Shown in pieces: positions 42,156 to 50,485 of a DNA stretch of 64,000 nt (position 1 is its first letter; each line of letters opens with the position of its first letter). Source of the stretch: Calothrix sp. 336/3. Its GTDB lineage: Bacteria > Cyanobacteriota > Cyanobacteriia > Cyanobacteriales > Nostocaceae. The notes beneath the pieces are model-generated. The model made no database searches, was not told where the DNA came from, and saw only the letters and a program-made list of their open reading frames with translations. Made by a program: the position numbers and the translations under genes. The stretch covers positions 5,248,700 through 5,312,699 of the forward strand of contig NZ_CP011382.1 in the NCBI RefSeq assembly GCF_000734895.2. The letters are read 5' to 3'.

Positions 42156-43487
42156 ATGACATCTTCTACTTTATTAATTCGTGGCGCGTCCGTGATTTTA
42201 CCGAATGGTGAGTCGATGTTGGGGGATGTGCTGATTAGCGATCGCCAGATTGTGGAAATTGCTCCAGAAATTCACCCAGAATCACCCACAAGGGTTATTG
42301 ACGCAACGGGGTTAACTTTGTTGCCAGGAGTTATCGATCCTCAGGTACATTTCCGGGAACCGGGTTTGGAACACAAGGAAGATTTGTTCACTGCTAGCTG
42401 TGCTTGTGCTAAAGGCGGAGTTACTTCGTTTTTAGAAATGCCGAATACCCGTCCCTTGACCACTACCCAAGCCGCGTTAAATGATAAGTTACAAAGGGCA
42501 GCAAGTAAGTGTTTGGTAAATTACGGCTTTTTTATTGGGGCAACTGCGGAACATTTACCAGATTTGCTGACAGCGCACCCCACCCCAGGGATTAAAGTTT
42601 TCATGGGTTCAATGCATGGACAATTGTTAGTGGATGAGGAGACAACCCTAGAACCAATATTTGCCCAGGGTAAACGCTTAATTGCTGTCCATGCAGAAGA
42701 CCAAGCTCGGATTAATCAGCGTCGTCAAGAATTTGCCAATATTCATGATCCGGCAATTCACTCCCAAATTCAAGATAACCAAGCAGCACTTCAGGCAACC
42801 CAATTAGCTTTAAAGCTCTCGAAAAAATACCAACGGCGCTTACATATTCTGCATATGTCTACCGCAGAGGAAGCAGAATTACTACGACAAGACAAACCCA
42901 GTTGGGTGACAGCAGAAGTAACACCTCAGCATTTATTGTTAAATACTGATGCTTACGCTGAAATTGGTACCTTAGCACAGATGAATCCTCCCCTGCGATC
43001 GCCCCATGACAATCAGGTACTTTGGCAAGCATTACGGGATGGAGTCATTGACTTTATTGCTACCGACCACGCACCCCACACCCTAGAGGAAAAAGCCCAA
43101 ACTTACCCCAACAGTCCCTCTGGAATGCCGGGGGTAGAAACTTCCTTAGCTGTGATGTTAACTGCCGCCATGGCGGGCAAATGCACCGTTCCCCAGGTGG
43201 TAAATTGGATGTCTACCGCCGTAGCTAAGGCATATGGAATTGTCAATAAGGGAGCGATCGCTCCGGGCTATGATGCGGACTTAGTACTAGTAGATTTAAA
43301 TACCTATCGCCCAGTGAATCGGGCAGAATTACTGACTAAATGCGGCTGGAGTCCCTTTGAAGGATGGAGCCTTACAGGTTGGGCAGAATATACAATTGTT
43401 GGAGGGAAAATTGTCTACGAAAAAGGCAAACTACATACAGATGTCAGGGGTGAAGCTTTAGATTTCCCATTGTCATCATCAAATTGA
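42156..43487 (+). CDS. pyrC: Dihydroorotase (possibly metal-site variant)
   Basis: This 443-residue amidohydrolase-fold protein is of the class that closes carbamoyl-aspartate to dihydroorotate in pyrimidine synthesis. GVIDPQVHFREPGLEHKED holds the usual HxH motif as Gln63-Val-His65, so the first metal-binding histidine is replaced. Lys147 (carbamylated lysine position, PGIKVFMGS), His179 (IAVHAEDQ), His233 (HILHMSTAEEAE) and Asp304 (IATDHAPHT) remain. The QVH form is, as far as I recall, shared by cyanobacterial proteins annotated PyrC. It may work with an altered metal centre or be partnered by another dihydroorotase. It is transcribed alone. Confidence 0.9.
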   Translation: MTSSTLLIRGASVILPNGESMLGDVLISDRQIVEIAPEIHPESPTRVIDATGLTLLPGVIDPQVHFREPGLEHKEDLFTASCACAKGGVTSFLEMPNTRPLTTTQAALNDKLQRAASKCLVNYGFFIGATAEHLPDLLTAHPTPGIKVFMGSMHGQLLVDEETTLEPIFAQGKRLIAVHAEDQARINQRRQEFANIHDPAIHSQIQDNQAALQATQLALKLSKKYQRRLHILHMSTAEEAELLRQDKPSWVTAEVTPQHLLLNTDAYAEIGTLAQMNPPLRSPHDNQVLWQALRDGVIDFIATDHAPHTLEEKAQTYPNSPSGMPGVETSLAVMLTAAMAGKCTVPQVVNWMSTAVAKAYGIVNKGAIAPGYDADLVLVDLNTYRPVNRAELLTKCGWSPFEGWSLTGWAEYTIVGGKIVYEKGKLHTDVRGEALDFPLSSSN

Positions 43488-43680
43488 GACAATTTCACCG
43501 AAAATACAATATACTTTTGAAGCTTAAATCAAAAGCTAACAGTTTTATTTCCTTAGACTATGGTTACAGCCATCAGATGGAGCATGGTCTAAGGTTAATT
43601 TAATCTATGCATTTTTAGATAAAATATGGTACAAACGAACTATATTGAGACTATCTAATGCGTTTCTGTAGGTTTAACCA

Positions 43681-44622
43681 ATGGTATCAACACCACCCAA
43701 GTCTATCATTTCTTCGACAATTCCTAAACCTTTCTTAAAGTGGGCTGGTGGCAAATCTCAGTTAATCGAACAAATTAGCCATTTCTTACCAGAAGCATTG
43801 CATCGTGGTGCAATCAAAAGATATATCGAACCTTTTATCGGGGGGGGTGCAATCTTTTTCTGGTTAGCGCATAAGTATGAGATTCAAGAACTAATTATTT
43901 CAGACATTAATACTGAATTAGTTGTTGCTTACAGAACAATTCAGCAAAGTGTTGATGATTTGATTGAGATTTTATCTGCTATTCAAACTCAATATCTCTC
44001 CCTTGATGACAACCAGAGAAGGGATTATTTTTATCAGGTGAGACAAAACTTTAATTGCCGTCGAACGCAGATAGATTTACGGAAGTATAATTCCCACTGG
44101 GTTGAAAGAACTGCACAGTTGATATTTCTCAATAAAACCTGTTTTAATGGATTATTTCGGGTAAATATTAAGGGAGATTTTAACGTTCCATCTGGAAAAT
44201 ATCGGAAACCATATATATTTGATGCAGACAATTTACAAGCTGTAGCTCAGATTCTCCAAAGAACGGAAATTCTCCAAGGAGATTTCAGCCAGTGTGAGAA
44301 ATTTGTGGATACTCAAACTTTTGTCTATTGCGATCCTCCCTATAGACCTATTAGTAATACCTCTAATTTTACAGCCTATTCCCAACAAGTTTTTGACGAC
44401 GACGAGCAGTTAAGATTGCGTGATTTCTTTCAACAATTAGATGATAGGGGAGCATTTTTACTTTTGAGTAATTCTGACCCCAAAAATCATAATACAGAAG
44501 ATAACTTTTTTGAACAGGCTTACCAAGATTATCGCATCATCAGAGTCAAAGCTTCTCGAAATATTAATAGTAACGCTGCGAAGCGCAACCATATCAATGA
44601 GCTATTAATCATGAATTACTAG
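43681..44622 (+). CDS. DNA adenine methyltransferase, Dam/DpnM type (GATC), of an R-M pair
   Basis: The 313-residue D12-class N6-adenine methyltransferase has motif I FLKWAGGKSQLIEQI (AdoMet binding, about 18-32) and catalytic motif IV DPPY at 218-221 (FVYCDPPYRPI). The target domain contains NKTCFNGLFRVNIKGDFNVP, typical of Dam/DpnM enzymes that methylate GATC. It lies 15 bases before a DpnII/MboI-type endonuclease on the same strand and so should protect host GATC sites from it. Because HIP1 contains GATC, it would also mark every HIP1 site. No controller (C) protein gene is visible upstream. Confidence 0.93.
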   Translation: MVSTPPKSIISSTIPKPFLKWAGGKSQLIEQISHFLPEALHRGAIKRYIEPFIGGGAIFFWLAHKYEIQELIISDINTELVVAYRTIQQSVDDLIEILSAIQTQYLSLDDNQRRDYFYQVRQNFNCRRTQIDLRKYNSHWVERTAQLIFLNKTCFNGLFRVNIKGDFNVPSGKYRKPYIFDADNLQAVAQILQRTEILQGDFSQCEKFVDTQTFVYCDPPYRPISNTSNFTAYSQQVFDDDEQLRLRDFFQQLDDRGAFLLLSNSDPKNHNTEDNFFEQAYQDYRIIRVKASRNINSNAAKRNHINELLIMNY

Positions 44623-44637
44623 TAAATAATACTGGCG

Positions 44638-45564
44638 ATGAAATATAATTCCCTATTTTCCAGTTATTTAAATTGCTCGAATGATTCAGAAGTGTTTGAA
44701 TATTTCCAAACAACCTTAACAGACTCAATTACTGTCTGGAATTATTTTGTGGATTGGCAAAAAGTCCTCAAGAAATTTGCTGATATGGAAATTCATCTCA
44801 ATACTTTAAATTATTTAATTGGTAAAGATAATATAGAAGAAGAATTTGCCAAACTTTTGGAAATTTCACCACAAATTGTGAGTGTAATTCCTATTTTAAT
44901 TGCTTGCCGAACTGCGACATTTCAGATACTTACAGACTATGAAAGTGGGAAGTTCAGCTATAAGTCTTTTAATTTTCAAAGGCAAACATCTCTGAGTCCA
45001 TCTGAGATAGAGGATATTTTGGAGTTTACTAGAAAAACTGGCTTATTAGAATTATTTGCAAAAAAAACGATTAAGAGTATTCCTGATTATGTCTTAGGGA
45101 TTGAAGTGGGTTTGGATACGAATGCCAGAAAAAATCGTGGTGGTAATACCATGGAGGTAATTTTAGAAACTTTAATTCGTGATATCTGTGAACAAAATAA
45201 TCTCCTATATATTTCCCAAGCAACATCAGAAAAGATTAAAACTGCCTGGAATATTGATGTGGAAGTAGATAAATCCAGTCGTCGTTTTGATTTTGCTGTC
45301 AGGAATCAGGAGAACCTTTACTTAATAGAAGCTAATTTTTATGGTGGAGGTGGTTCAAAACTGAAAGCTACTGCTGGAGAGTACAAAACTCTTTTTGACT
45401 TCCTCTCAAAGCAAGGACATAAATTTATTTGGGTGACAGATGGGTTGGGCTGGAAAACTGCTTTACGTCCCCTAGAAGAAACCTTTAGATATATTGACTA
45501 TACACTCAATTTAAATATGGTTATTAGGGGATTATTACAGGAACTGATAACCATAACAGATTAA
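44638..45564 (+). CDS. Type II restriction endonuclease, DpnII/MboI family (GATC)
   Basis: The 308-residue protein matches DpnII/MboI. The N-terminal part has SITVWNYFVDWQKVLKKFAD. The catalytic half has a GGNTMEVILETLIRDICEQ helix, then RRFDFAVRNQENLYLIEANF near 215-234. This Asp...Glu-x-Asn pattern replaces PD-(D/E)xK in this family, and the GGGGSKLKATAGEYKTLFDF stretch follows. It should cut unmethylated GATC. It is full length with no frameshift, so the cassette looks functional. The start follows the methyltransferase stop by 15 bases. A hairpin lies beyond the stop. Confidence 0.92.
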   Translation: MKYNSLFSSYLNCSNDSEVFEYFQTTLTDSITVWNYFVDWQKVLKKFADMEIHLNTLNYLIGKDNIEEEFAKLLEISPQIVSVIPILIACRTATFQILTDYESGKFSYKSFNFQRQTSLSPSEIEDILEFTRKTGLLELFAKKTIKSIPDYVLGIEVGLDTNARKNRGGNTMEVILETLIRDICEQNNLLYISQATSEKIKTAWNIDVEVDKSSRRFDFAVRNQENLYLIEANFYGGGGSKLKATAGEYKTLFDFLSKQGHKFIWVTDGLGWKTALRPLEETFRYIDYTLNLNMVIRGLLQELITITD

Positions 45565-45594
45565 CGGAACTGCATTTAATTTTACCCATAAAAT

Positions 45595-45631
45595 ATGGGT
45601 GCTAAGTTTTCTTGCGCGACTCAGCACCCAT
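45595..45631. terminator. Hairpin between the convergent endonuclease and pyrophosphorylase genes
   Basis: ATGGGTGCT (45595-45603) pairs perfectly with AGCACCCAT (45623-45631), and the stem can extend inward by AG/CT after one mismatch. On the minus strand ATTTTATGGG follows, a poor T-tract. It is placed to stop transcription from both sides, but efficiency is uncertain. Confidence 0.5.
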
Positions 45632-45651
45632 GGGGAGGATTGAAAACTTAA

Positions 45652-46818
45652 TTAATTGGCATTAGTACCTAAAAGTTCCGCGATCGCCTGTCTTTCCATA
45701 GAGGTTTGAGTTGGTAGATCCTGACGTGCATCAGTAATCAACCAGTCCAGAGCTGCGGCTTGCAGGTCAATAGTAGCACCAGCCTTGTCTACACAGTAGC
45801 GCCCAAATACCAGCTTATCCACCAAGCTAACACCAGCCCCTAAACGTGACCATTCAAAGATGACGCTATTATCAACAGTAGCACCGCTACATACCCAGCA
45901 GTTAGGACCAATCATTGCCGGACCAACAATTTTGGCTCCATCTTCAATTCTTGTCATCCCACCAATGTAAACAGGTCCAGTGATATCGACTTTATCCCAG
46001 TTAACGGCGACATTTAAGCCAGTATAAATTCCAGGGGCAACCTGATTTCCCGGAATTTGTACATTCTTAATTTCTCCAGATAGGACACCGCGAATAGCTC
46101 GCCAATAATCAGGAACTTTACCAATATCCACCCATTCAAAATCCATGGGTATGGCATAAAAGGGAGCGCCAACCTCTACAAGTTTGGGGAATAAATCGCC
46201 CCCAATGTCAAATTCTACCCCTGAGGGAATATAGTTAAAAATTTCTGGCTCAAAAATATAAATACCAGTGTTGATATTAGTACTTTTAGCTTCTTCGATG
46301 GAGGGTTTTTCTTGGAAAGCTTGAATCTTACCATCATCGTCAGTGACAACGACACCATAGCTAGAAACTTCTTCCTGGGGAACCGTTTTGGTAATAATCG
46401 TGGCGATCGCCCCCTTTGATCTGTGCCACTTCACAGCCTCTGTTAAATCTAGGTCAATCAGTGCGTCACCACATAAGACAACAAAGGTGTCATCAAAAAA
46501 CGGTGAGAAATCTTGAATTCGCCGCATTCCACCAGCAGAACCCAGAGCTTCCCCCACCAAAGTTCCATCGACAATCCGACCTTCAAAAGAATAGGCAATT
46601 TCGACACCGAACCTTTGACCATCACGGAAATAACTTTCGATTTCCTCTGCCAAATGGCTCACATTAACCATAATTTGGTCAAAACCATGTTGACGTAATA
46701 GTTCTAGTAAAAATTCCATCACTGGCTTTTGCAGGATGGGAATCATCGGTTTGGGAATTGTATAGGTAATAGGACGCACACGAGTACCCTTACCCGCCGC
46801 CAGAATCATTGCCTTCAT
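45652..46818 (-). CDS. Sugar-phosphate nucleotidyltransferase, mannose-1-phosphate guanylyltransferase type
   Basis: The 388-residue protein starts with the pyrophosphorylase loop MKAMILAAGKGTRVRPITYT and has IPKPMIPILQKPVMEFLLEL, VVLCGDALIDLDL (metal-binding Asp) and EKPSIEEAKSTNINTGIYIF. A C-terminal left-handed beta-helix of hexapeptide repeats follows (GPVYIGGMTRIEDGAKIVGP, GPNCWVCSGATVDNSVIF). It should make an NDP-sugar, most likely GDP-mannose, from sugar-1-phosphate and NTP for polysaccharide or glycoprotein synthesis. The exact nucleotide and sugar are inferred from family resemblance only. It is transcribed alone, convergent with the R-M cassette. Confidence 0.9.
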   Translation of the reverse strand: MKAMILAAGKGTRVRPITYTIPKPMIPILQKPVMEFLLELLRQHGFDQIMVNVSHLAEEIESYFRDGQRFGVEIAYSFEGRIVDGTLVGEALGSAGGMRRIQDFSPFFDDTFVVLCGDALIDLDLTEAVKWHRSKGAIATIITKTVPQEEVSSYGVVVTDDDGKIQAFQEKPSIEEAKSTNINTGIYIFEPEIFNYIPSGVEFDIGGDLFPKLVEVGAPFYAIPMDFEWVDIGKVPDYWRAIRGVLSGEIKNVQIPGNQVAPGIYTGLNVAVNWDKVDITGPVYIGGMTRIEDGAKIVGPAMIGPNCWVCSGATVDNSVIFEWSRLGAGVSLVDKLVFGRYCVDKAGATIDLQAAALDWLITDARQDLPTQTSMERQAIAELLGTNAN

Positions 46819-47256
46819 ATAGTTTATCCCTCAACCACAAGCCAGTTAATTTTCAATGAGTAATACTTCATCATCGGTTTATTTTTGCTCTAAGTCATCC
46901 CTAAAAGCACGGATAGGAGGAAGGATGAGACTTGGGACACCCTGGGCGATCGCCCAGAAATACTCCATCATCCTCACCACTTTCTAACTCCATACACAGT
47001 TAACTACATCTTGAATAGTTAACTATTTCGGGGAAATTCTGAGGAAAGGCACATCAACAAATATCTCTGCTCAGGGAAAATATTTGCTTATTCTCTTAAT
47101 TTACCTGGATTTTGTAACTTATTGATACATAAATCCTATATAAATTATCCTGATTACTTTCACTTCTGAATTCCTAGGAATAGTCTCTACTAACCCCTGT
47201 ATGATCAGAAATTTGAAAAGATCAGCAAATTATCAAATACTTCTATTGAGCAGATG
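46819..47256. other. 438-base intergenic region with a HIP1-centred palindrome
   Basis: It lies downstream of scpA and upstream of the pyrophosphorylase gene, both on the minus strand. CTGGGCGATCGCCCAG at 46942-46957 is a 16-base perfect palindrome around HIP1. Two direct copies of AGTTAACTA lie at about 47000-47023. No gene is seen. Confidence 0.45.
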
Positions 47257-48126
47257 TCACATTTGCCCCCTTTCCCCTGTACTCTGCAACCTGTTATTAT
47301 TCCAGGATTTTTCTAGAGTTTGACCAGACTTTTCTGGAACTGCCAGTAAACGAATTTTGATATCTTGATAAAATTCATCTTGGAATAACTCCACTTTTGA
47401 TTGGGCGGAAAGCAACAGTAAAGCCCAGAACACACCGACCAAATTTCCATTGACTGATTGATGGTGGGAATTTTCTGGATGTAGTGGTTGTTTTTCGCTC
47501 CACAACTGAACTAACTGCTCTAAACTCAACCAATTTTCGTCTAGACGTAATTCCGTCGCACAACTATACAATACTTGTTCAAGTTCTGCTGCTACTTCTG
47601 TGAGGTTTTCTTGGTGGGCTAATTCTAAGGCTGCTCGCATACTTTGCAAGCTGGGTTGACGACGAGTACGAGCCGGTTTATTCACCTTTTCTGTCAACTT
47701 GAGCTGCCTAGCCATGAGTTGCAATTGTGTGATTAACTCTTGCAAAGTCACACGGCGTTTTGGAGGTGGCATTGCCGCCGGTCGTCGTCGTAAGGCTTTT
47801 TCTAATGGTAACCTAGGGGAGTGACACAGCATACCATCTTCAGGTTCCGGAAGTATATCATCAATTCCTGCCTCTTGTTCATCTAGGGCAGATTGCAATT
47901 GTGTCAAAGTGTTGGCTTTAAATAGCACCAACATGGACGCGGACAAAAAAGCTTGTCCAGATTGGGATAAATCTGACTCATAACCTTTTCTGCTAGCGTC
48001 TGGAGTCATGAGTCGGATGTAGTTGTCTATGACTTCAATCACTTCCACATCCCAAGGATCTATTTCTCCTTGTTTAGCCTGATGGATTAAATTTTCAATT
48101 GTTGCCAGTAGTTGGGAAGCATCCAT
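47257..48126 (-). CDS. scpA: Segregation and condensation protein A (ScpA)
   Basis: The 289-residue kleisin-type subunit links the heads of an SMC dimer in chromosome organisation. The N-terminus (MDASQLLATIENLIHQAKQG, EIDPWDVEVIEVIDNYIRLM) is the SMC-binding part, and SASMLVLFKANTLTQLQSAL follows. A basic, proline-rich linker (RRRPAAMPPPKRRVTLQELI) and a C-terminal winged-helix-like segment (NGNLVGVFWALLLLSAQSKVE) complete the kleisin layout. Cyanobacterial ScpA proteins are somewhat longer than the Bacillus one. scpB and smc are not in the window. It is on the same strand as the AI-2E-type transporter 173 bases upstream. Confidence 0.88.
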   Translation of the reverse strand: MDASQLLATIENLIHQAKQGEIDPWDVEVIEVIDNYIRLMTPDASRKGYESDLSQSGQAFLSASMLVLFKANTLTQLQSALDEQEAGIDDILPEPEDGMLCHSPRLPLEKALRRRPAAMPPPKRRVTLQELITQLQLMARQLKLTEKVNKPARTRRQPSLQSMRAALELAHQENLTEVAAELEQVLYSCATELRLDENWLSLEQLVQLWSEKQPLHPENSHHQSVNGNLVGVFWALLLLSAQSKVELFQDEFYQDIKIRLLAVPEKSGQTLEKSWNNNRLQSTGERGQM

Positions 48127-48299
48127 TAAATTTTGTCAGTTAGCGGTTAATGGTTGACAAAGCTTAGTACTGATGAGACTGCTTGCAGAAGTCAGGAAAA
48201 GGGAAAAAGGTGTTTCAATCCTCAACTTTTAAACCTTGAACATTTCCCATCATTAGCCAAAATTGATATTTTGTCAGAAGTCTATGGGAGCAAAAGCAC

Positions 48300-49367
48300 T
48301 CAGTCAACGATGACTGTTGATACCGTTTCTTCCGGTTTATGGTTTTTTAGGGCATCAAAAGTGCCTTTTATCGTACCAGCAATCGGAACAGCCACCAGTG
48401 TACCTAGTAATCCGGCAATTTCAAATCCCATAAGAATAGACACAAAAATCCAAATAGGGTTAAGTCCAATAAAGTCTCCGAGTAATTTGGGACCAAGCAG
48501 ATTATCTTTGATTTGTTGTAGAACCATTGCTACAATTGCTACCTGTACAGCTAACCACCAATTTTGTAGTAGTACAAGTAGGGTAACGCTACCAATGCCT
48601 AGGGTGGCACCAACAAAGGGAATTAGTTCGGAAATGCCGATAAATGTGGCAAATAGTAGGGCAAAGGGAACCTTTAATATTAAAAAAATTGGTGTGAGAG
48701 TGACAATCATGAACAGCCCTAAGAGTAGCTGACTCAGGAAAAAATTGCGAAAATTTAGTTTTAATGATGTAGTAAAAGCTACACGAATTTGGGGCGGTAG
48801 ATTGTGAATCAGACCAAACCAAACGCGATCGCCATACAACAACATATAAAAAGCTAGTACCACTACTAACACCACATTAATCAACCCTGATAACAAAGTA
48901 CCAGCAAAACCAAAGGCTCCAGATGCTAGTTGCTGTACTAAACTTTGAATATTGGCGTTAGCTTGATTGCGAAGTATCCGTAAATCTACGGGTAGTCGTC
49001 GCTTGCGCGCAAATTCCTCAAAATTCTGTAAATTATCTTGACTTGCTGCTAACCAATCGGGAATTTTATTTAAAAGCTGAATTGTCTGATCCATAACTAT
49101 GGGCACCAAAGTAATACCCACAATGGCAACAATCGTTAAAGTAAATAGTAAGACAATAGTGACTGCTTGGGTACGTGTAAACCGAGCGCGCTCAAAAAAT
49201 TTGACTGGATAGTTCAGTAAAAAAGCCAAAATTGCGGCAATACTGAGCATGGTGATGGGATGTTGAAAATATCGAAATACTAAAGAAACCAACCACACGT
49301 TGAGAGCGATAATTGGACCACTCAAACCGTAGATGAATAAATTTTGTACAGAGGTCCAACGCCGCAT
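48300..49367 (-). CDS. AI-2E family (PerM-like) membrane transporter
   Basis: The 355-residue protein has about seven or eight membrane helices: SGPIIALNVWLVSLVFRYF, MLSIAAILAFLLNYPV, VTIVLLFTLTIVAIVGITLV, GLINVVLVVVLAFYMLLYG, LLLGLFMIVTLTPIFLIL, TLGIGSVTLLVLLQNWW and IFVSILMGFEIAGLLG. A soluble loop follows the third helix. FIGISELIPFVGATLGIG is the family signature. The family includes TqsA and PerM; substrates vary, and autoinducer-2 export is not implied here. It lies upstream of scpA. Confidence 0.9.
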   Translation of the reverse strand: MRRWTSVQNLFIYGLSGPIIALNVWLVSLVFRYFQHPITMLSIAAILAFLLNYPVKFFERARFTRTQAVTIVLLFTLTIVAIVGITLVPIVMDQTIQLLNKIPDWLAASQDNLQNFEEFARKRRLPVDLRILRNQANANIQSLVQQLASGAFGFAGTLLSGLINVVLVVVLAFYMLLYGDRVWFGLIHNLPPQIRVAFTTSLKLNFRNFFLSQLLLGLFMIVTLTPIFLILKVPFALLFATFIGISELIPFVGATLGIGSVTLLVLLQNWWLAVQVAIVAMVLQQIKDNLLGPKLLGDFIGLNPIWIFVSILMGFEIAGLLGTLVAVPIAGTIKGTFDALKNHKPEETVSTVIVD

Positions 49368-49519
49368 GTGCTGTAATCTATTTCCAAATTAGTTTTCTAG
49401 ATTTATGGCGAAAATTTAATTCTCTAGGAAAATAACCCATCCCCTATTCTCAAGCCAGCCAGTAATGATTATCATAAGTCTTTCATCGGAAATTCGGTAA
49501 TAACCAGGGGAAATAGTTT

Positions 49520-50164
49520 ATGGATAAAACCGTTGCTGAACTACGCAAAGATTACACTCTACAGGATTTAAAGGAAACAGAAGTTGATACTAATCCTGTT
49601 ATACAGTTTAAAACTTGGTTCGACCAAGCACTAGCAGCCCAAATCATTGAGCCAAACGCGATGACGATCGCCACTACAACTAGGGATGGCAAACCTAGCG
49701 CTAGAATGGTTTTACTTAAAGACTTTGACGAGCGAGGATTTGTTTTTTTTACTAATTACCACAGCCAAAAAGGACAGGAACTGATAGATAATCCCCAGGG
49801 GGCGATCGTTTTCTGGTGGGCAGAATTGGAAAGACAAGTCAGAATCTGTGGCACTGTGGAAAAGGTTTCGGAGCAAGAATCTGACTATTATTTTAACTCC
49901 CGTCCCCAGAATAGCCGCTTGGGTGCTTGGGCTTCTGAACAAAGTGAAGTCATTCCATATCGAGAAATTCTAGAGGAAAAGCTGGAATTGCTTCAAGAAA
50001 AATACGCAAATACAGAAATACCTCGCCCTCCTCATTGGGGTGGTTTTCGTGTCATCCCCACAGAGATAGAGTTTTGGCAAGGACGTGCTAGTCGTTTACA
50101 CGATCGCCTACGATACAGTCGTCAGGAAGATGGTAGTTGGAAAATAGAACGTTTATCTCCGTAA
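49520..50164 (+). CDS. pdxH: Pyridoxamine 5'-phosphate oxidase
   Basis: The 214-residue FMN enzyme makes pyridoxal 5'-phosphate from pyridoxine or pyridoxamine phosphate. FMN-binding residues lie in ARMVLLKDFDERGFVFFTNY and HSQKGQEL. SRLGAWASEQSEV and the family signature WGGFRVIPTEIEFWQGRASR near the C-terminus, then LHDRLRYSRQEDGSWKIERL, are canonical. It is divergent from the AI-2E gene. It is followed by an STRR starting at the stop codon. Confidence 0.96.
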   Translation: MDKTVAELRKDYTLQDLKETEVDTNPVIQFKTWFDQALAAQIIEPNAMTIATTTRDGKPSARMVLLKDFDERGFVFFTNYHSQKGQELIDNPQGAIVFWWAELERQVRICGTVEKVSEQESDYYFNSRPQNSRLGAWASEQSEVIPYREILEEKLELLQEKYANTEIPRPPHWGGFRVIPTEIEFWQGRASRLHDRLRYSRQEDGSWKIERLSP

Positions 50165-50485
50165 TGGGTGATGGGTAATAGGTAATGGGTGATGGACAAT
50201 CTATTATCTGTAGCCTATTACCGACCTCAAATAATATACAAAAATATTCAGAGAATCAACTACGGAGTCCTTCATTTCAACCAACTAAAAAAACCTACAA
50301 TAAACGCTTTTATTGAAATTTCACTCAAACTTATATATCTATAGACATCTCCAGAACATAATTATTTATTCCTTCCCTTAAGATAATTTTCAGAAATCTC
50401 TAATTCTCTATTTACAGACCGATGGTGACATTCCCATAGTAATCTTGATACATATCAAAAATTACTCAATCATTAGTTTCTCTCT
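50165..50485. other. 321-base intergenic region with STRR
   Basis: A degenerate heptamer array (50166-50193) directly follows pdxH. The remainder is AT-rich and should contain the promoter for the PEP-mutase family gene. No terminator with a T-tract was seen. Confidence 0.4.
50166..50193. repeat. Heptamer STRR, unit GGGTAAT/GGGTGAT
   Basis: Four units, GGGTGAT, GGGTAAT, AGGTAAT and GGGTGAT, start one base after the pdxH stop codon. The same unit as at 41718 in degenerate form suggests a common origin. Confidence 0.85.

Noticed and set aside
48154..48732. 192-residue plus-strand frame overlapping the AI-2E gene
   Set aside because: Most of it is antisense to membrane helices of a recognised transporter, and its Ser/Thr/Pro/Ile composition is typical of a shadow frame.
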